58,154 nt of DNA. Origin: Streptosporangium subroseum (GTDB lineage: Bacteria; Actinomycetota; Actinomycetes; Streptosporangiales; Streptosporangiaceae). The notes under the pieces were generated by a model. That model saw nothing but the letters and a program-made list of their open reading frames with translations, was not told the DNA's origin and did no database searches. The stretch's first letter is position 1. Each line of letters opens with the position of its first letter. The DNA lies in contig NZ_FZOD01000062.1 in assembly GCF_900188345.1 (NCBI RefSeq), positions 1 through 58,154 on the forward strand. Direction: 5' to 3'. Both the position numbers and the translations under genes were made by a program. Shown here piece by piece: positions 7,885 to 15,377 of this stretch.

Positions 7885-9012
7885 GTGCACCTCGCTCAGG
7901 GTCCGCTGCGCGATGGGCAGGAGCTCGCGTATCTCCTGGTGCGCCCGGTCAGGGGCGGACTCCAGGAATGGCTGCGGCGTACCCGCTGGACGCCCGAGAT
8001 CCCGGGCGCGAACTGGAGCCGCGGCGTGCCCGTCGACTATCTCAAGGGCCTGGCCGACTACTGGGCCCGCGACTTCGACTGGCGCGCGGCCGAGGCCGAC
8101 CTGAATCAGTGGCCGCAGTTCATCACCGAGATCCAGGGCCAGATCGTCCACTTCAAGCACATTCGCTCCGAACGCCAGGATGCCAAGGCGCTCCTGCTCC
8201 TGCACGACAACCCCGGGGCGACGATGGGCCTGCTCGACGTCCTGGAGCCGTTGTCGCGCGACTTCCACCTCGTCGTGCCCGCCATGCCGGGATTCGGGTT
8301 CTCCAGCCCGCTCACCACCACCGGCTGGACCGTCAAGCGGACCGCGGCGGCGTTCGCCGAGCTGATGGAACGGCTCGGCTACGACCAGTACGGCTCGCAC
8401 GGCGGCGGGGGCGGCGCGAACCTCTCCGTCGAACTCGGCCGTCAGGTCCCCGATCGGCTGATCGGCCTGCACGTCAACGCCTATGTGGCCTTCCCCGGCG
8501 ACGATCTCGAGGGCCTCACCGAGACCGAGCAGGCGCGGATGGCGGCCATCCAGCGGTTCATGCAGGACGGGTTCGGGTTCAACATCATCATGTCGACCAG
8601 GCCCCAGACCATTGCGTACGGCCTGCACGATTCGCCCGTCGGCCAGCTCGCCTGGGTGGTGGAGAAGTTCAAGGAATGGACCGACCCGAAATCGGAACTG
8701 CCCGAGGATGCCTTCTCCCGTGACCGCATCCTCACCGACGTCAGCACCCAGTGGTTCACCGGCACCTCGGGATCGATCGCGCAGAGCTACCACGACGCGG
8801 CCCACGACCCCGGAGCCTGGGGGCCGAAGGAGCGGGTGACCGTCCCCACGGCGTTCGTGGTCACCCCCGGCGACGTCACCATCCGTCGCTTCGCCGAGCG
8901 CGACACGACGGTGGCACGGTGGACGGAACTCGACAAGGGCGGCGCCTACGTCGCGCTGGAGCAGCCCGACATGCTGGTCGAGGACGTACGGGAGTTCTTC
9001 GCCGGTCTCTGA
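7885..9012 (+). CDS. Epoxide-hydrolase-fold protein, catalytic residues lost
   Basis: A 375-residue alpha/beta hydrolase of the EHN (microsomal/juvenile-hormone type) epoxide hydrolase family. EHN features are clear: WLRRTRWTPEIPG, YLKGLADYWARDFDWR, and a VPAMPGFGFS loop. The active site is not: the oxyanion HGWPG is HDNPG (107-111), the nucleophile loop GGDWG is GGGGG (Asp replaced by Gly at 175), and the His of GGHF is Ala (354). Hydrolysis by the family mechanism should be impossible. About 25 usual N-terminal residues are replaced by an unrelated lead-in starting at GTG 7885, directly after the IS, so the start is uncertain and the 5' end may be a fusion. The frame is otherwise intact, suggesting selection for a non-catalytic role or recent decay. 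Confidence 0.8.
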   Translation: MHLAQGPLRDGQELAYLLVRPVRGGLQEWLRRTRWTPEIPGANWSRGVPVDYLKGLADYWARDFDWRAAEADLNQWPQFITEIQGQIVHFKHIRSERQDAKALLLLHDNPGATMGLLDVLEPLSRDFHLVVPAMPGFGFSSPLTTTGWTVKRTAAAFAELMERLGYDQYGSHGGGGGANLSVELGRQVPDRLIGLHVNAYVAFPGDDLEGLTETEQARMAAIQRFMQDGFGFNIIMSTRPQTIAYGLHDSPVGQLAWVVEKFKEWTDPKSELPEDAFSRDRILTDVSTQWFTGTSGSIAQSYHDAAHDPGAWGPKERVTVPTAFVVTPGDVTIRRFAERDTTVARWTELDKGGAYVALEQPDMLVEDVREFFAGL

Positions 9013-9074
9013 CCCGGCGGGGGAGCCGCGCGCGACATCTCCATCGTCGGCAATCGGTCGAATAACCTGCTGGC

Positions 9075-9113
9075 AGCGCTGAAGGCGGGAGCCCGGTTCC
9101 CGCCTTCAGCGCT
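9075..9113. terminator. Strong bidirectional terminator hairpin
   Basis: AGCGCTGAAGGCGGGA (9075-9090) and its perfect complement (9098-9113) form a 16-bp stem with a 7-nt loop between the convergent hydrolase and cupin genes. Confidence 0.85.
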
Positions 9114-9114
9114 T

Positions 9115-9441
9115 TCAGCGCGTGGTGGTGAACAGGAACGCGCAGTCCTGTACGGCCTCCACGCGGTGACGGCGTTCGGGCATGACCAGCAGGTCGCCCG
9201 GCAGCCCGTCCCACGAGTCAGGCCCGGCGACCAGCCGTACCCGCCCGTGCAGCACGTGCACCGTGACCTCGCCGGGATGCTCGTGTTCGTGCATGTGCTC
9301 GCCCTGCCGCAACGCCATCACGGTCTGCCGCAACGAACGATCGTGTCCACCGTGGACGGTGGCGGCACTGCGACCGCTGTCCACCTCCCGGGCACGCGTG
9401 AGCAGGTTGCGAACGAGTGCGGTCAACGAAACCTTGGTCAT
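9115..9441 (-). CDS. Cupin-domain protein
   Basis: A 108-residue single-domain cupin. Motif 1 reads GEHMHEHEHPGEVTVHVLHG with several candidate metal-ligand His residues, and motif 2 reads GDLLVMPERRHRVEAVQD with the second His. Small cupins of this kind act as metal-dependent enzymes or as small-molecule binding proteins; the sequence does not say which. ATG 9441 overlaps the stop of the upstream cupin gene by four bases (ATGA), so the two are translationally coupled and probably act together. A 16-bp hairpin terminates transcription just behind it. Confidence 0.8.
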   Translation of the reverse strand: MTKVSLTALVRNLLTRAREVDSGRSAATVHGGHDRSLRQTVMALRQGEHMHEHEHPGEVTVHVLHGRVRLVAGPDSWDGLPGDLLVMPERRHRVEAVQDCAFLFTTTR

Positions 9442-9878
9442 GACCGCGGTGCGCGACGGTCTCGCCGAGCTTCCAGCTCCTCCGGGCTGACCACGGTCAA
9501 CATCGGCTGCCCAGGCGCGCAGAACATCGTCACCACGAAAGCCGACTCCTCGTCGGCGAAGTGGTTGCCGTCCTGGTAGTGGATCACGTCTCCACCGGGC
9601 TCCCAGAACGCCTCGCCGGCCCGGACAACTCGCACGGGCTCGCCTTCGAGCTCGAAGTTGATGGCCCCCTTGACCACGAACCCGTACGCGGGCCCGGAGT
9701 GCCGGTGAGGCGGCGCACCGGGGCTCTTCGGCGGCAACGTGACCAGGATCGTCATCGCCTCGGCCCCCTCCGGCGCGGGCGGCGCCCCCGGCACGGTGGC
9801 GACCACGTCGATCTTCGGCGGCGGCCCGCTCTTGTCGGGGTTCTCGAGGTGGTGAGCGTGAGCGTGATCGGTGCTCAT
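9438..9878 (-). CDS. Cupin-domain protein
   Basis: A 146-residue cupin starting at ATG 9878, preceded by GAAGGAAGCCC. Residues 1-20 are His-rich (MSTDHAHAHH). The core has motif 1 in PPHRHSGPAYGFVVKGAINF and motif 2 in WEPGGDVIHYQDGN. Such proteins bind a metal through the His cluster and are often accessory enzymes or sensors in small-molecule metabolism. It is coupled by an ATGA overlap to the second cupin. An ECF41-type promoter element lies 53-79 bp upstream (9957-9931), separate from the SDR gene further upstream, so the cupin pair probably has its own promoter. Confidence 0.82.
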   Translation of the reverse strand: MSTDHAHAHHLENPDKSGPPPKIDVVATVPGAPPAPEGAEAMTILVTLPPKSPGAPPHRHSGPAYGFVVKGAINFELEGEPVRVVRAGEAFWEPGGDVIHYQDGNHFADEESAFVVTMFCAPGQPMLTVVSPEELEARRDRRAPRS

Positions 9879-9930
9879 CGGGCTTCCTTCGCGGAAAGTG
9901 GCCGGCTCGATCCGGCCGTGCACCAGCTCA

Positions 9931-9957
9931 GACAAGACAGCGTCCCGATGTGTGACA
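9931..9957 (-). promoter_or_regulatory. ECF41/SigJ-type promoter of the cupin operon
   Basis: On the minus strand, TGTCACA (9957-9951) is followed after 9 nt by GCTGTCTTGTC, ending at 9931. The -35 is thus followed by N16 and a TGTC -10. The layout is identical to 14174-14200 and 24926-24952. Confidence 0.7.
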
Positions 9958-9992
9958 AGAGTGCCGGCTTCCGCCTCCGTGGTGTCGCTCGC

Positions 9993-10730
9993 CTACCGGG
10001 TCTGGTCGGTCGGGCGGATGAGGATCTCGTTGACCGCGACGTGCTCCGGCTGGGTGACCGCGTACACGACGGCGTTGGCGATGTCCTCGGGCTGCAGGGT
10101 GCGCATGGAGGCGCCGATGTTCTTGGCGGCGGCCTGCATTGTGGGGTCGGTGATGTGGTCGGCCAGTTCGGTGGCGACGAAGCCGGGCTCGACGACCACG
10201 ACCCGCACACCCTGGGCGGTGACCTCCTGCCGCAGCGCCTCGGAGAAGGCGGTGACGCCGAACTTCGTCGCGGCGTAGACACCGTTGCCGGCCGACGCGA
10301 TCCGGCCCGAGGTCGAGGAGACCTGTATGACGGCGCCCTTGCTTTCCAGCAGGTGCGGCAGCGCCGCGTGGACGGTGTACATCGACCCGAGCAGGTTGGT
10401 GTCGATCATGCGCGTCCATTCCGTGGTGTCCGCACCCGCGATCGGGCCGGCGAGCATCAGCCCGGCGTTGTTCACCAGGATGTCCAGGGCGCCGAAGTGC
10501 TCCACGGTCTTCGCGACCGCGGCTTGCACCGACTCCTGGTCGGTCACGTCGAGTTCGAGGGCCAGCACCTCGCCGGGAGCCTTGCGCGCCAGGGTCTCCA
10601 ACCGGTCGGCGCGCCGGGCCCCGACCGCGACCCGGGCCCCCTCCGCCGAGAGGGCCAGCGCGGTGGCCTCGCCGATGCCCGACGACGCTCCAGTGACGAG
10701 GACGACCTTTCCAGCCAGCGTGTTGCTCAC
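9993..10730 (-). CDS. Short-chain dehydrogenase/reductase
   Basis: A 245-residue classical SDR, an NAD(P)-dependent oxidoreductase. The Rossmann motif is TGASSGIG (about 14-21), the structural motif NNAG is in ILVNNAGLM, and the catalytic Ser (VSSTSG) and YAATK (Tyr-x3-Lys) are all present, so it should be active. The C-terminus matches SDRs annotated as oxidoreductases of unknown substrate in actinomycetes. ATG 10730 has a strong ribosome site (GGAAGGAAGCAC). The divergent TetR gene at 10950 and four operator copies between them indicate TetR control. Confidence 0.92.
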   Translation of the reverse strand: MSNTLAGKVVLVTGASSGIGEATALALSAEGARVAVGARRADRLETLARKAPGEVLALELDVTDQESVQAAVAKTVEHFGALDILVNNAGLMLAGPIAGADTTEWTRMIDTNLLGSMYTVHAALPHLLESKGAVIQVSSTSGRIASAGNGVYAATKFGVTAFSEALRQEVTAQGVRVVVVEPGFVATELADHITDPTMQAAAKNIGASMRTLQPEDIANAVVYAVTQPEHVAVNEILIRPTDQTR

Positions 10731-10793
10731 GTGCTTCCTTCCATATGGGGCTCACAGGCTCCACAGCCCGCTTGACCATGGGGTACAGGACCT

Positions 10794-10914
10794 AACCGGA
10801 CCGGTCGGTCATGTTCAGACTATGAGCTAAACGGACCAAGGGGTCACTTTAATCCCGCCGAACCGGACTATCTGGTCACCTTTGGCCTGCCGTCGAACCG
10901 GACCGATCGGTCAT
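10794..10914. promoter_or_regulatory. Four phased TetR operator copies
   Basis: Copies of AACCGGACCGATCGGTCAT start at 10794, 10829, 10861 and 10896. The first and last are near-identical with a GACC-RR-TC-GGTC palindromic core; the inner two match at about 14 and 13 of 19 positions. Spacing is 35, 32 and 35 bp, about three helical turns, so all lie on similar faces of the DNA between the divergent SDR and tetR genes. Confidence 0.75.
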
Positions 10915-10949
10915 ATTAGGAAGTACGCTGATGGGTGGAGGGGAGACGT

Positions 10950-11597
10950 ATGACTGGAACGACGCCCGCCGTCCCGTCGCGCAGTGACGCGACGCGCAAC
11001 CGCCGACTGCTGCTGGACGTCGCGGCCAAGGCGTTCGCCGAGCGCGGAGTCGACGTGTCCATCGGTGAGATCGCGCAACGTGCCGGGCTGGGGAAGGGCA
11101 CGGTCTTCCGCCATTTCTCCTCCAAGGAGGAGCTGGTGGCGGCGATCATGCTGCGCATGTTCGACGAGCTCGTGGACGCCGGCACCGCGCTGCTCACGGC
11201 CGAGGATCCCGGTCTGGCGCTGCGCGAGTTCATGACCGCCGGTGTAGAGATCTACGTCAGGGATCAGGCGTTCTCCGAGGTCATCGGACGCTCGTCCGTG
11301 CAGCACCCGCAGGTGCGTGACGCGATCGATCGCCTCTGCGACACCGCGGAAGCGCTCACCGCCCGCGCCCGCCAAGAGGGCATCGTCCGCCCGGACGTCA
11401 CCGGCACCGATGTCGTCCTGCTGCTGGGCGGCATCAGGCGTACGGCGGCGCCGCTGCTCATCGTTGAGCCGCAGGCGTGGCGCCGGTACCTCGATCTGAC
11501 TCTCGACGGCATCACCACCCACCCAGGGCGAAGTCTCCCGCACCCACCGCCGCGCCACCTGCCCCTGACCACCCCAGCTCCCGATCACGGGTGCTGA
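10950..11597 (+). CDS. TetR-family transcriptional regulator
   Basis: A 215-residue TetR protein starting at ATG 10950 (GGAGGGGAG, 5-6 bases upstream). The HTH spans about residues 15-60: RRLLLDVAAKAFAERG, VSIGEIAQRAGLGKGTVFRH, FSSKEELVAAI. The ligand domain carries RDQAFSEVIGR and LLLGGIRRTAAPLL, typical of a subgroup often divergent from SDR genes. The last about 28 residues are Pro/His-rich and look appended. Four operator-like repeats precede it, so autoregulation plus repression of the SDR gene is the simplest model. The inducer is unknown and may be the SDR substrate. Confidence 0.9.
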   Translation: MTGTTPAVPSRSDATRNRRLLLDVAAKAFAERGVDVSIGEIAQRAGLGKGTVFRHFSSKEELVAAIMLRMFDELVDAGTALLTAEDPGLALREFMTAGVEIYVRDQAFSEVIGRSSVQHPQVRDAIDRLCDTAEALTARARQEGIVRPDVTGTDVVLLLGGIRRTAAPLLIVEPQAWRRYLDLTLDGITTHPGRSLPHPPPRHLPLTTPAPDHGC

Positions 11598-11653
11598 ATC
11601 CGGGCAACCTCGACGGAGGAGGCGGTCGGATCGCCGACCCAAGATGATCAAGC

Positions 11654-13951
11654 TCAGTGCCCAGCCGCCGCGCCGGGTCCGGCTATCTCCTTGAGTTCCT
11701 TGACCACCTCAGCGGCTTCCTCGGTTTCATTGGATTCCTCCAACAGCCGTAGCGCCTCCGCCAACGCCTGGCGGGCCTCTTCGACCCGGCCCAAGCGCCG
11801 CAGCGCGGTACCCAGGCCGTGCTGAGTACGCCCCAAGTCCAAGGCAATAGGGCGGGCGCGCAGCTCGGGCAGTGCCTGCTGGTAGGCGTCGGCCGCCTCC
11901 TCCCAGCGTTCGAGCGCGAGGTAGGCGGCGCCGAGCTGGTCCAGGGCGCCCCCGAGAACGTGACTGACGATGGCCGGAGAACCGCCGTAGGCAGGATCAC
12001 GCAGCGTGGCCACCAGTGCCAGGCTATGTTCCAAGGCCTCCTCGACCCGGCCCGCCCGCCGCAGGACGGTGATGAAGCTCTCCATGGCCTGGGGATAGCT
12101 ATCCAGGTCCCCGGCCTGCAGGAGGAGATCAGCGGCTCGCCGGGTGTATTCCAGCGCCCGCTCCAGGCTTGCCCGCTCCAGGCTCGCCGAATCGTTGAGG
12201 ATGGCCGAGCCGGCATAGTTCAGCGCCCGTGCCTGCTCGCGGATGTCGCCGACCTCGCGGGCCAGTTCCAGCGCCCGTAACGCGGTCGCCTCCCCTTCCT
12301 TCATGCGGCCCTCACATGCGGACAGCGCCCAGGACAGGAGGTTGAGATGCACCGCCTCCCGCAGCCGGTCGTCCATGGCGTGCGCCGCGCCGGAGGACAG
12401 CTCGAACACCTCGCGCCAGTGCCCCCACTGGATCCACATGTCGGAGAACCAGTACATGGACCCGGCTACCTCGACCACCGTGGCGTGCTCTCCGCGCCGG
12501 GCCGCCGAGCGCAGCGCCTCCAGCCAGGCCGTGTCCTCAGCCCGCAGCCAGTCGCCGGCCTCCTGCCGGTTGTCGAGCGTGACCAGGGAGCGCCATTCCG
12601 GCGGTGGCGCACCATAGGCCGGCTGGAACCAGCGCCCGGCGACCAGTGCGACCTCCAGCAGCCAGTTCTCCATTCGCCGGCGTGCCTGCTGCTGGTCCTC
12701 GATCGGCTCCTCCTGCTCCAGTTGGGCGCGGGCATATAACCGGACCAGGTCGTGGAAGACATAGCGCCCGGCGTACGGCGAGGTCAGCAGGCCCAGCTCG
12801 ACCAGCTCCTCCAGCGCGTCCTCGGCCTCGAACAGGTCCACCTGGGTCAAGACGGCGGCCAGCGGTATCCCGAAGTCCGGTGCGGCCGCCAGCGCCAGGC
12901 GGCGGAAACCGAAGCGCGCCGTTCCGGACAACTGCTGGTAGGACAGGGTGAAAGCGGCGGCCACGGCCAGGTCGCCGACCGCCAGCGCCTCCAGCCGACG
13001 CTCCTCATTTTCCAACCGTCCGGCGAGCTGACTGATCGTCCACCCGGGGCGGCTCTGCAGCCGGTTGCCGGCGATCCGTACCGCCAGCGGCAGATGGCCG
13101 CACAGCCGCGCCAGCTCCGCCACGCTGTCCGGATCGATCTCGGTCCGCTCTTCTCCCACGATCGCCCGGAGCAGCCCGGCCGCCTCCTGACCGGACAGCT
13201 GCTCCAGTGGGATCTGCCGCACCCCTTCCAGCCCGGCCAGCGAACGCCGGCTGGTGATGATGGTCATGCCCGGACCGGCTGCCGGCAGCAGCGGCCGTAT
13301 CTGGGTCTCATCGGCGGCGTTGTCCAGCACGACCAGGCACCGGCGATCGCCCAGCAGCGCCCGATAGAGCCCGGCACGCTCCTCCTCGTCGTTCGGGATC
13401 CGCTGCTCGGCCACGCCCAGGGCCTTCAACAGCCGCGACAGCACCGCCCCCGGAGTCGGCGGAACGCTGTCCATGCCGCGCAGGTCCACGTAGAAGCGGC
13501 CGTCCGGGAAAAGCCCGGTCAGGTGCCGGGCGGCGTGCACGGCCAGGGCTGTCTTCCCGATCCCGGCGGTGCCGGAGATCGTCGCCACGACCGCGCCCTC
13601 CCCAGTGCCGGCCTGCTCGGCGAGCCGGCGCAACAGCTCCAGCTCCCGCCCGCGACCGGTGAAATCACCCGTTCCCCGAGGCAGTTCACAGATTCCGGCG
13701 GTGGAGGGGCCGTGGCGCGGCCGTCCGGCCCGGGCGGAGGCGATGAGGGCGTCGTGGTCTTCCGATGGCAGACGCAACACCTCGGCCAGCGCGGCGACGG
13801 TACGGCGCTGCGGGCCGCGGCTGACGCCCCGCTCCATGTCCCCGATCGCCCGCACGCTCACCCCGGAAGCATGCGAGAGTTCCTCGATCGTCAGGTCCGC
13901 CGCCTGCCGGTAGGCCCTCAGCAGAGCTCCGAAGGAGACCTCTTCACTCAC
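11654..13951 (-). CDS. XRE-type HTH / NB-ARC / TPR STAND regulator
   Basis: A 765-residue STAND ATPase regulator from GTG 13951 (GAGAGG six bases upstream); a longer in-frame ATG at 14074 adds 41 non-conserved residues. Residues about 8-60 are an XRE HTH (RAYRQAADLT, ELSHASGVSVRAIGDMERG). Residues about 95-380 are an NB-ARC switch with Walker A SGTAGIGKTAL (126-134), Walker B CLVVLDNA, the TSRR sensor and a CGHLPLAVRIAG box. The rest is TPR-like (for example ALRRLGRVEEARQALAEALR). Such proteins sense a signal through the TPRs and act as ATP-gated transcription factors, often controlling secondary metabolism. A degenerate copy of its 5' end lies at 28603. Confidence 0.88.
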   Translation of the reverse strand: MSEEVSFGALLRAYRQAADLTIEELSHASGVSVRAIGDMERGVSRGPQRRTVAALAEVLRLPSEDHDALIASARAGRPRHGPSTAGICELPRGTGDFTGRGRELELLRRLAEQAGTGEGAVVATISGTAGIGKTALAVHAARHLTGLFPDGRFYVDLRGMDSVPPTPGAVLSRLLKALGVAEQRIPNDEEERAGLYRALLGDRRCLVVLDNAADETQIRPLLPAAGPGMTIITSRRSLAGLEGVRQIPLEQLSGQEAAGLLRAIVGEERTEIDPDSVAELARLCGHLPLAVRIAGNRLQSRPGWTISQLAGRLENEERRLEALAVGDLAVAAAFTLSYQQLSGTARFGFRRLALAAAPDFGIPLAAVLTQVDLFEAEDALEELVELGLLTSPYAGRYVFHDLVRLYARAQLEQEEPIEDQQQARRRMENWLLEVALVAGRWFQPAYGAPPPEWRSLVTLDNRQEAGDWLRAEDTAWLEALRSAARRGEHATVVEVAGSMYWFSDMWIQWGHWREVFELSSGAAHAMDDRLREAVHLNLLSWALSACEGRMKEGEATALRALELAREVGDIREQARALNYAGSAILNDSASLERASLERALEYTRRAADLLLQAGDLDSYPQAMESFITVLRRAGRVEEALEHSLALVATLRDPAYGGSPAIVSHVLGGALDQLGAAYLALERWEEAADAYQQALPELRARPIALDLGRTQHGLGTALRRLGRVEEARQALAEALRLLEESNETEEAAEVVKELKEIAGPGAAAGH

Positions 13952-14173
13952 CCCTTGCCTCTCCCTCTTCCCGGCGAGAGCCGGAATCGGCTGAACGCTC
14001 TCCACCTGTTGTTCCGCCTCGTCGAGGATGCCCGGTGGCTCTTCCAGCGGGTCACGACGTTCGGCGTGGACCATCCCAGGATGCCGCCCGTTTCCGGTAG
14101 GTCAAACGAGTAACAGGGGGACGGTCTCGCCGGGGCCACGGCGCCGGAAGGGAACGCACAGCACCTTCGTTCC

Positions 14174-14200
14174 TGTCACAGCGTGCCGAGCTGTCCTGTC
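14174..14200 (+). promoter_or_regulatory. ECF41/SigJ-type promoter before the CMD relic
   Basis: TGTCACA (14174-14180), 9 nt, then GCTGTCCTGTC ending at 14200; the -35 to -10 (TGTC) spacing is 16 nt. It lies 41 bp before the ATG of the carboxymuconolactone decarboxylase remnant. Confidence 0.72.
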
Positions 14201-14240
14201 CAGAAGGGTGTAACCACCGACAACGGCAAGGAAGTCCCTC

Positions 14241-14426
14241 ATGGAAGCCCGCTTGAGTCTTTTCGGCGACCCGGTCGTGGGTAAGTTCCTGAAGCACCTC
14301 ATTTCGGCGGGCAAGGTGGTCTCGGACTCGACGCTGCCGGCCGCGACGCAGGAGCTGGTGAAGATCCGCCTGAACGTCGTCACCCAGCAGCCCGCCGGTG
14401 ACTACCAGCCCGGCCAGGTCGGATAA
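14241..14426 (+). pseudogene. Carboxymuconolactone decarboxylase-family protein, N-terminal remnant
   Basis: The first about 43 codons (MEARLSLFGDPVVGKFLKHL, then SAGKVVSDSTLPAATQELVKIR) match the start of AhpD-like carboxymuconolactone decarboxylase proteins, which normally continue into a CxxC catalytic helix. Here the match breaks after LVKIR and the frame stops 18 codons later, so the CxxC redox site is gone. AAGGAAG precedes ATG 14241 and an ECF41-type promoter lies upstream, so the 5' part of a real gene is preserved. ECF41 sigma factors are known to sit beside and control such genes, which makes this relic informative. Confidence 0.8.
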
Positions 14427-14463
14427 CGAGCAGGACCCGGTCGATGGAAGTTGAGATCGCCTG

Positions 14464-14955
14464 ATGCATGCCTTCCTCCACACGGTGGCGATATCGGTCG
14501 GCTGCGTCCTGGCCCTCGCCCCGGCCGTGCTGCCCTCCGCGCGTCCGGCCAGGAGGTGGCCGCACGTCGTCATGGCGCTCGGCATGGCGGCCGGGCACCT
14601 GGGCGGCACATTCCTCGCCGTCGCGGTGCTCACGCTGCTGGCCGCCGGCTGGCTCTGCGGCTCCCCCTCCCGCCGCGCGGAGACCGGTCATCACATCCAG
14701 GACTTCGTGATCATGTCCATCCTCTTGGTGCTGACGGCGTTCGGCGGGACCACTCTCACCGGTGTTTCGTCCGGGCACTCGCATGGAGGCGGGTCACTGG
14801 CCGCGGTGACCCTGGTCATCGGACTGGCCTGGACCTGCGCTCGGCTCATCCGCGTTCTGCCCGCGCGGAGTACGGATCGAAGGGCGCTCAACCAGGATGC
14901 GTGCTCGGCCGGAATGGCGGCCAGCATGGCCTTCATGGCCGCGTTGTCATTCTGA
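14464..14955 (+). CDS. Multi-pass membrane protein, unknown function
   Basis: A 163-residue hydrophobic protein with about five predicted membrane segments: residues 5-20 (VAISVGCVLALAPAVL), 35-65 (VVMALGMAAGHLGG, LAVAVLTLLAAGWL), 78-95 (FVIMSILLVLTAFGG), 110-125 (LAAVTLVIGLAW) and a C-terminal GMAASMAFMAALSF. A GHSHGGGS loop is His-rich. I recognise the general look of actinobacterial DUF-type membrane proteins but assign no function. The ribosome site is weak. Its 3' end overlaps the convergent XRE gene by 23 bp. Confidence 0.6.
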   Translation: MHAFLHTVAISVGCVLALAPAVLPSARPARRWPHVVMALGMAAGHLGGTFLAVAVLTLLAAGWLCGSPSRRAETGHHIQDFVIMSILLVLTAFGGTTLTGVSSGHSHGGGSLAAVTLVIGLAWTCARLIRVLPARSTDRRALNQDACSAGMAASMAFMAALSF

Positions 14956-15217
14956 GGCCGTCTCCATCCGCGCCTGACGGCCGGGCCGGCAACGGTTCGA
15001 TCAGGTCCTCCATGGTGCAGTCCAGGATGTCCAGCAGCGCTATCAACGTACGGAGGCTGAGCCGCTCCGGCTTCTCCACCACCAGCCGGTACACCTGGCT
15101 TGGCGACAGATCGATGCCGCGCTCGGCCAGCAGCGGGCGTAAGTCGGTGGTGGCGAACATGCCGTGACCGGCCATGACCTCCCGCAGATGCCACCGGTAG
15201 TCCAGCTTCCTGGTCAT
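14933..15217 (-). CDS. Small XRE-family HTH regulator
   Basis: A 94-residue one-domain regulator. MTRKLDYRWHLREVM and TTDLRPLLAERGI lead into the HTH LSPSQVYRLVVEKPERLSL, followed by LIALLDILDCTMEDLIEPL. This exact small type is very common in Streptomyces and relatives, frequently beside site-specific integrase genes of mobile elements. No integrase is visible in this window, so it may be an orphan left after loss of an element, or simply a stand-alone regulator. It converges on and overlaps the end of the membrane-protein gene. Confidence 0.8.
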   Translation of the reverse strand: MTRKLDYRWHLREVMAGHGMFATTDLRPLLAERGIDLSPSQVYRLVVEKPERLSLRTLIALLDILDCTMEDLIEPLPARPSGADGDGLRMTTRP

Positions 15218-15377
15218 CTCGTGGGTCTTCCCCGCTGCACATCGATGGGACGACCATCTGGGTCGGATATGGGTGAAATGGGAACGCGTACGACATGCGG
15301 GACAGGGCGCTGCCGCACGTACGCGCTCGCATCCGTGGCCTCCCCGGTCTTCGGCGGGGGCGGCGCCGCATCACCGG

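Noticed and set aside
7813..8805. Minus-strand frame spanning the IS end and the hydrolase, with a somewhat protein-like end (about 7850-7950)
   Set aside because: The piece REIRELLPIAQRTLSEVHAI-like end could be a regulator relic, but I could not match it to a family and most of the frame is antisense to the hydrolase.
14933..15217. Mobile-element attachment site suggested by the integrase-associated XRE type
   Set aside because: No integrase, tRNA or direct repeat was found nearby.
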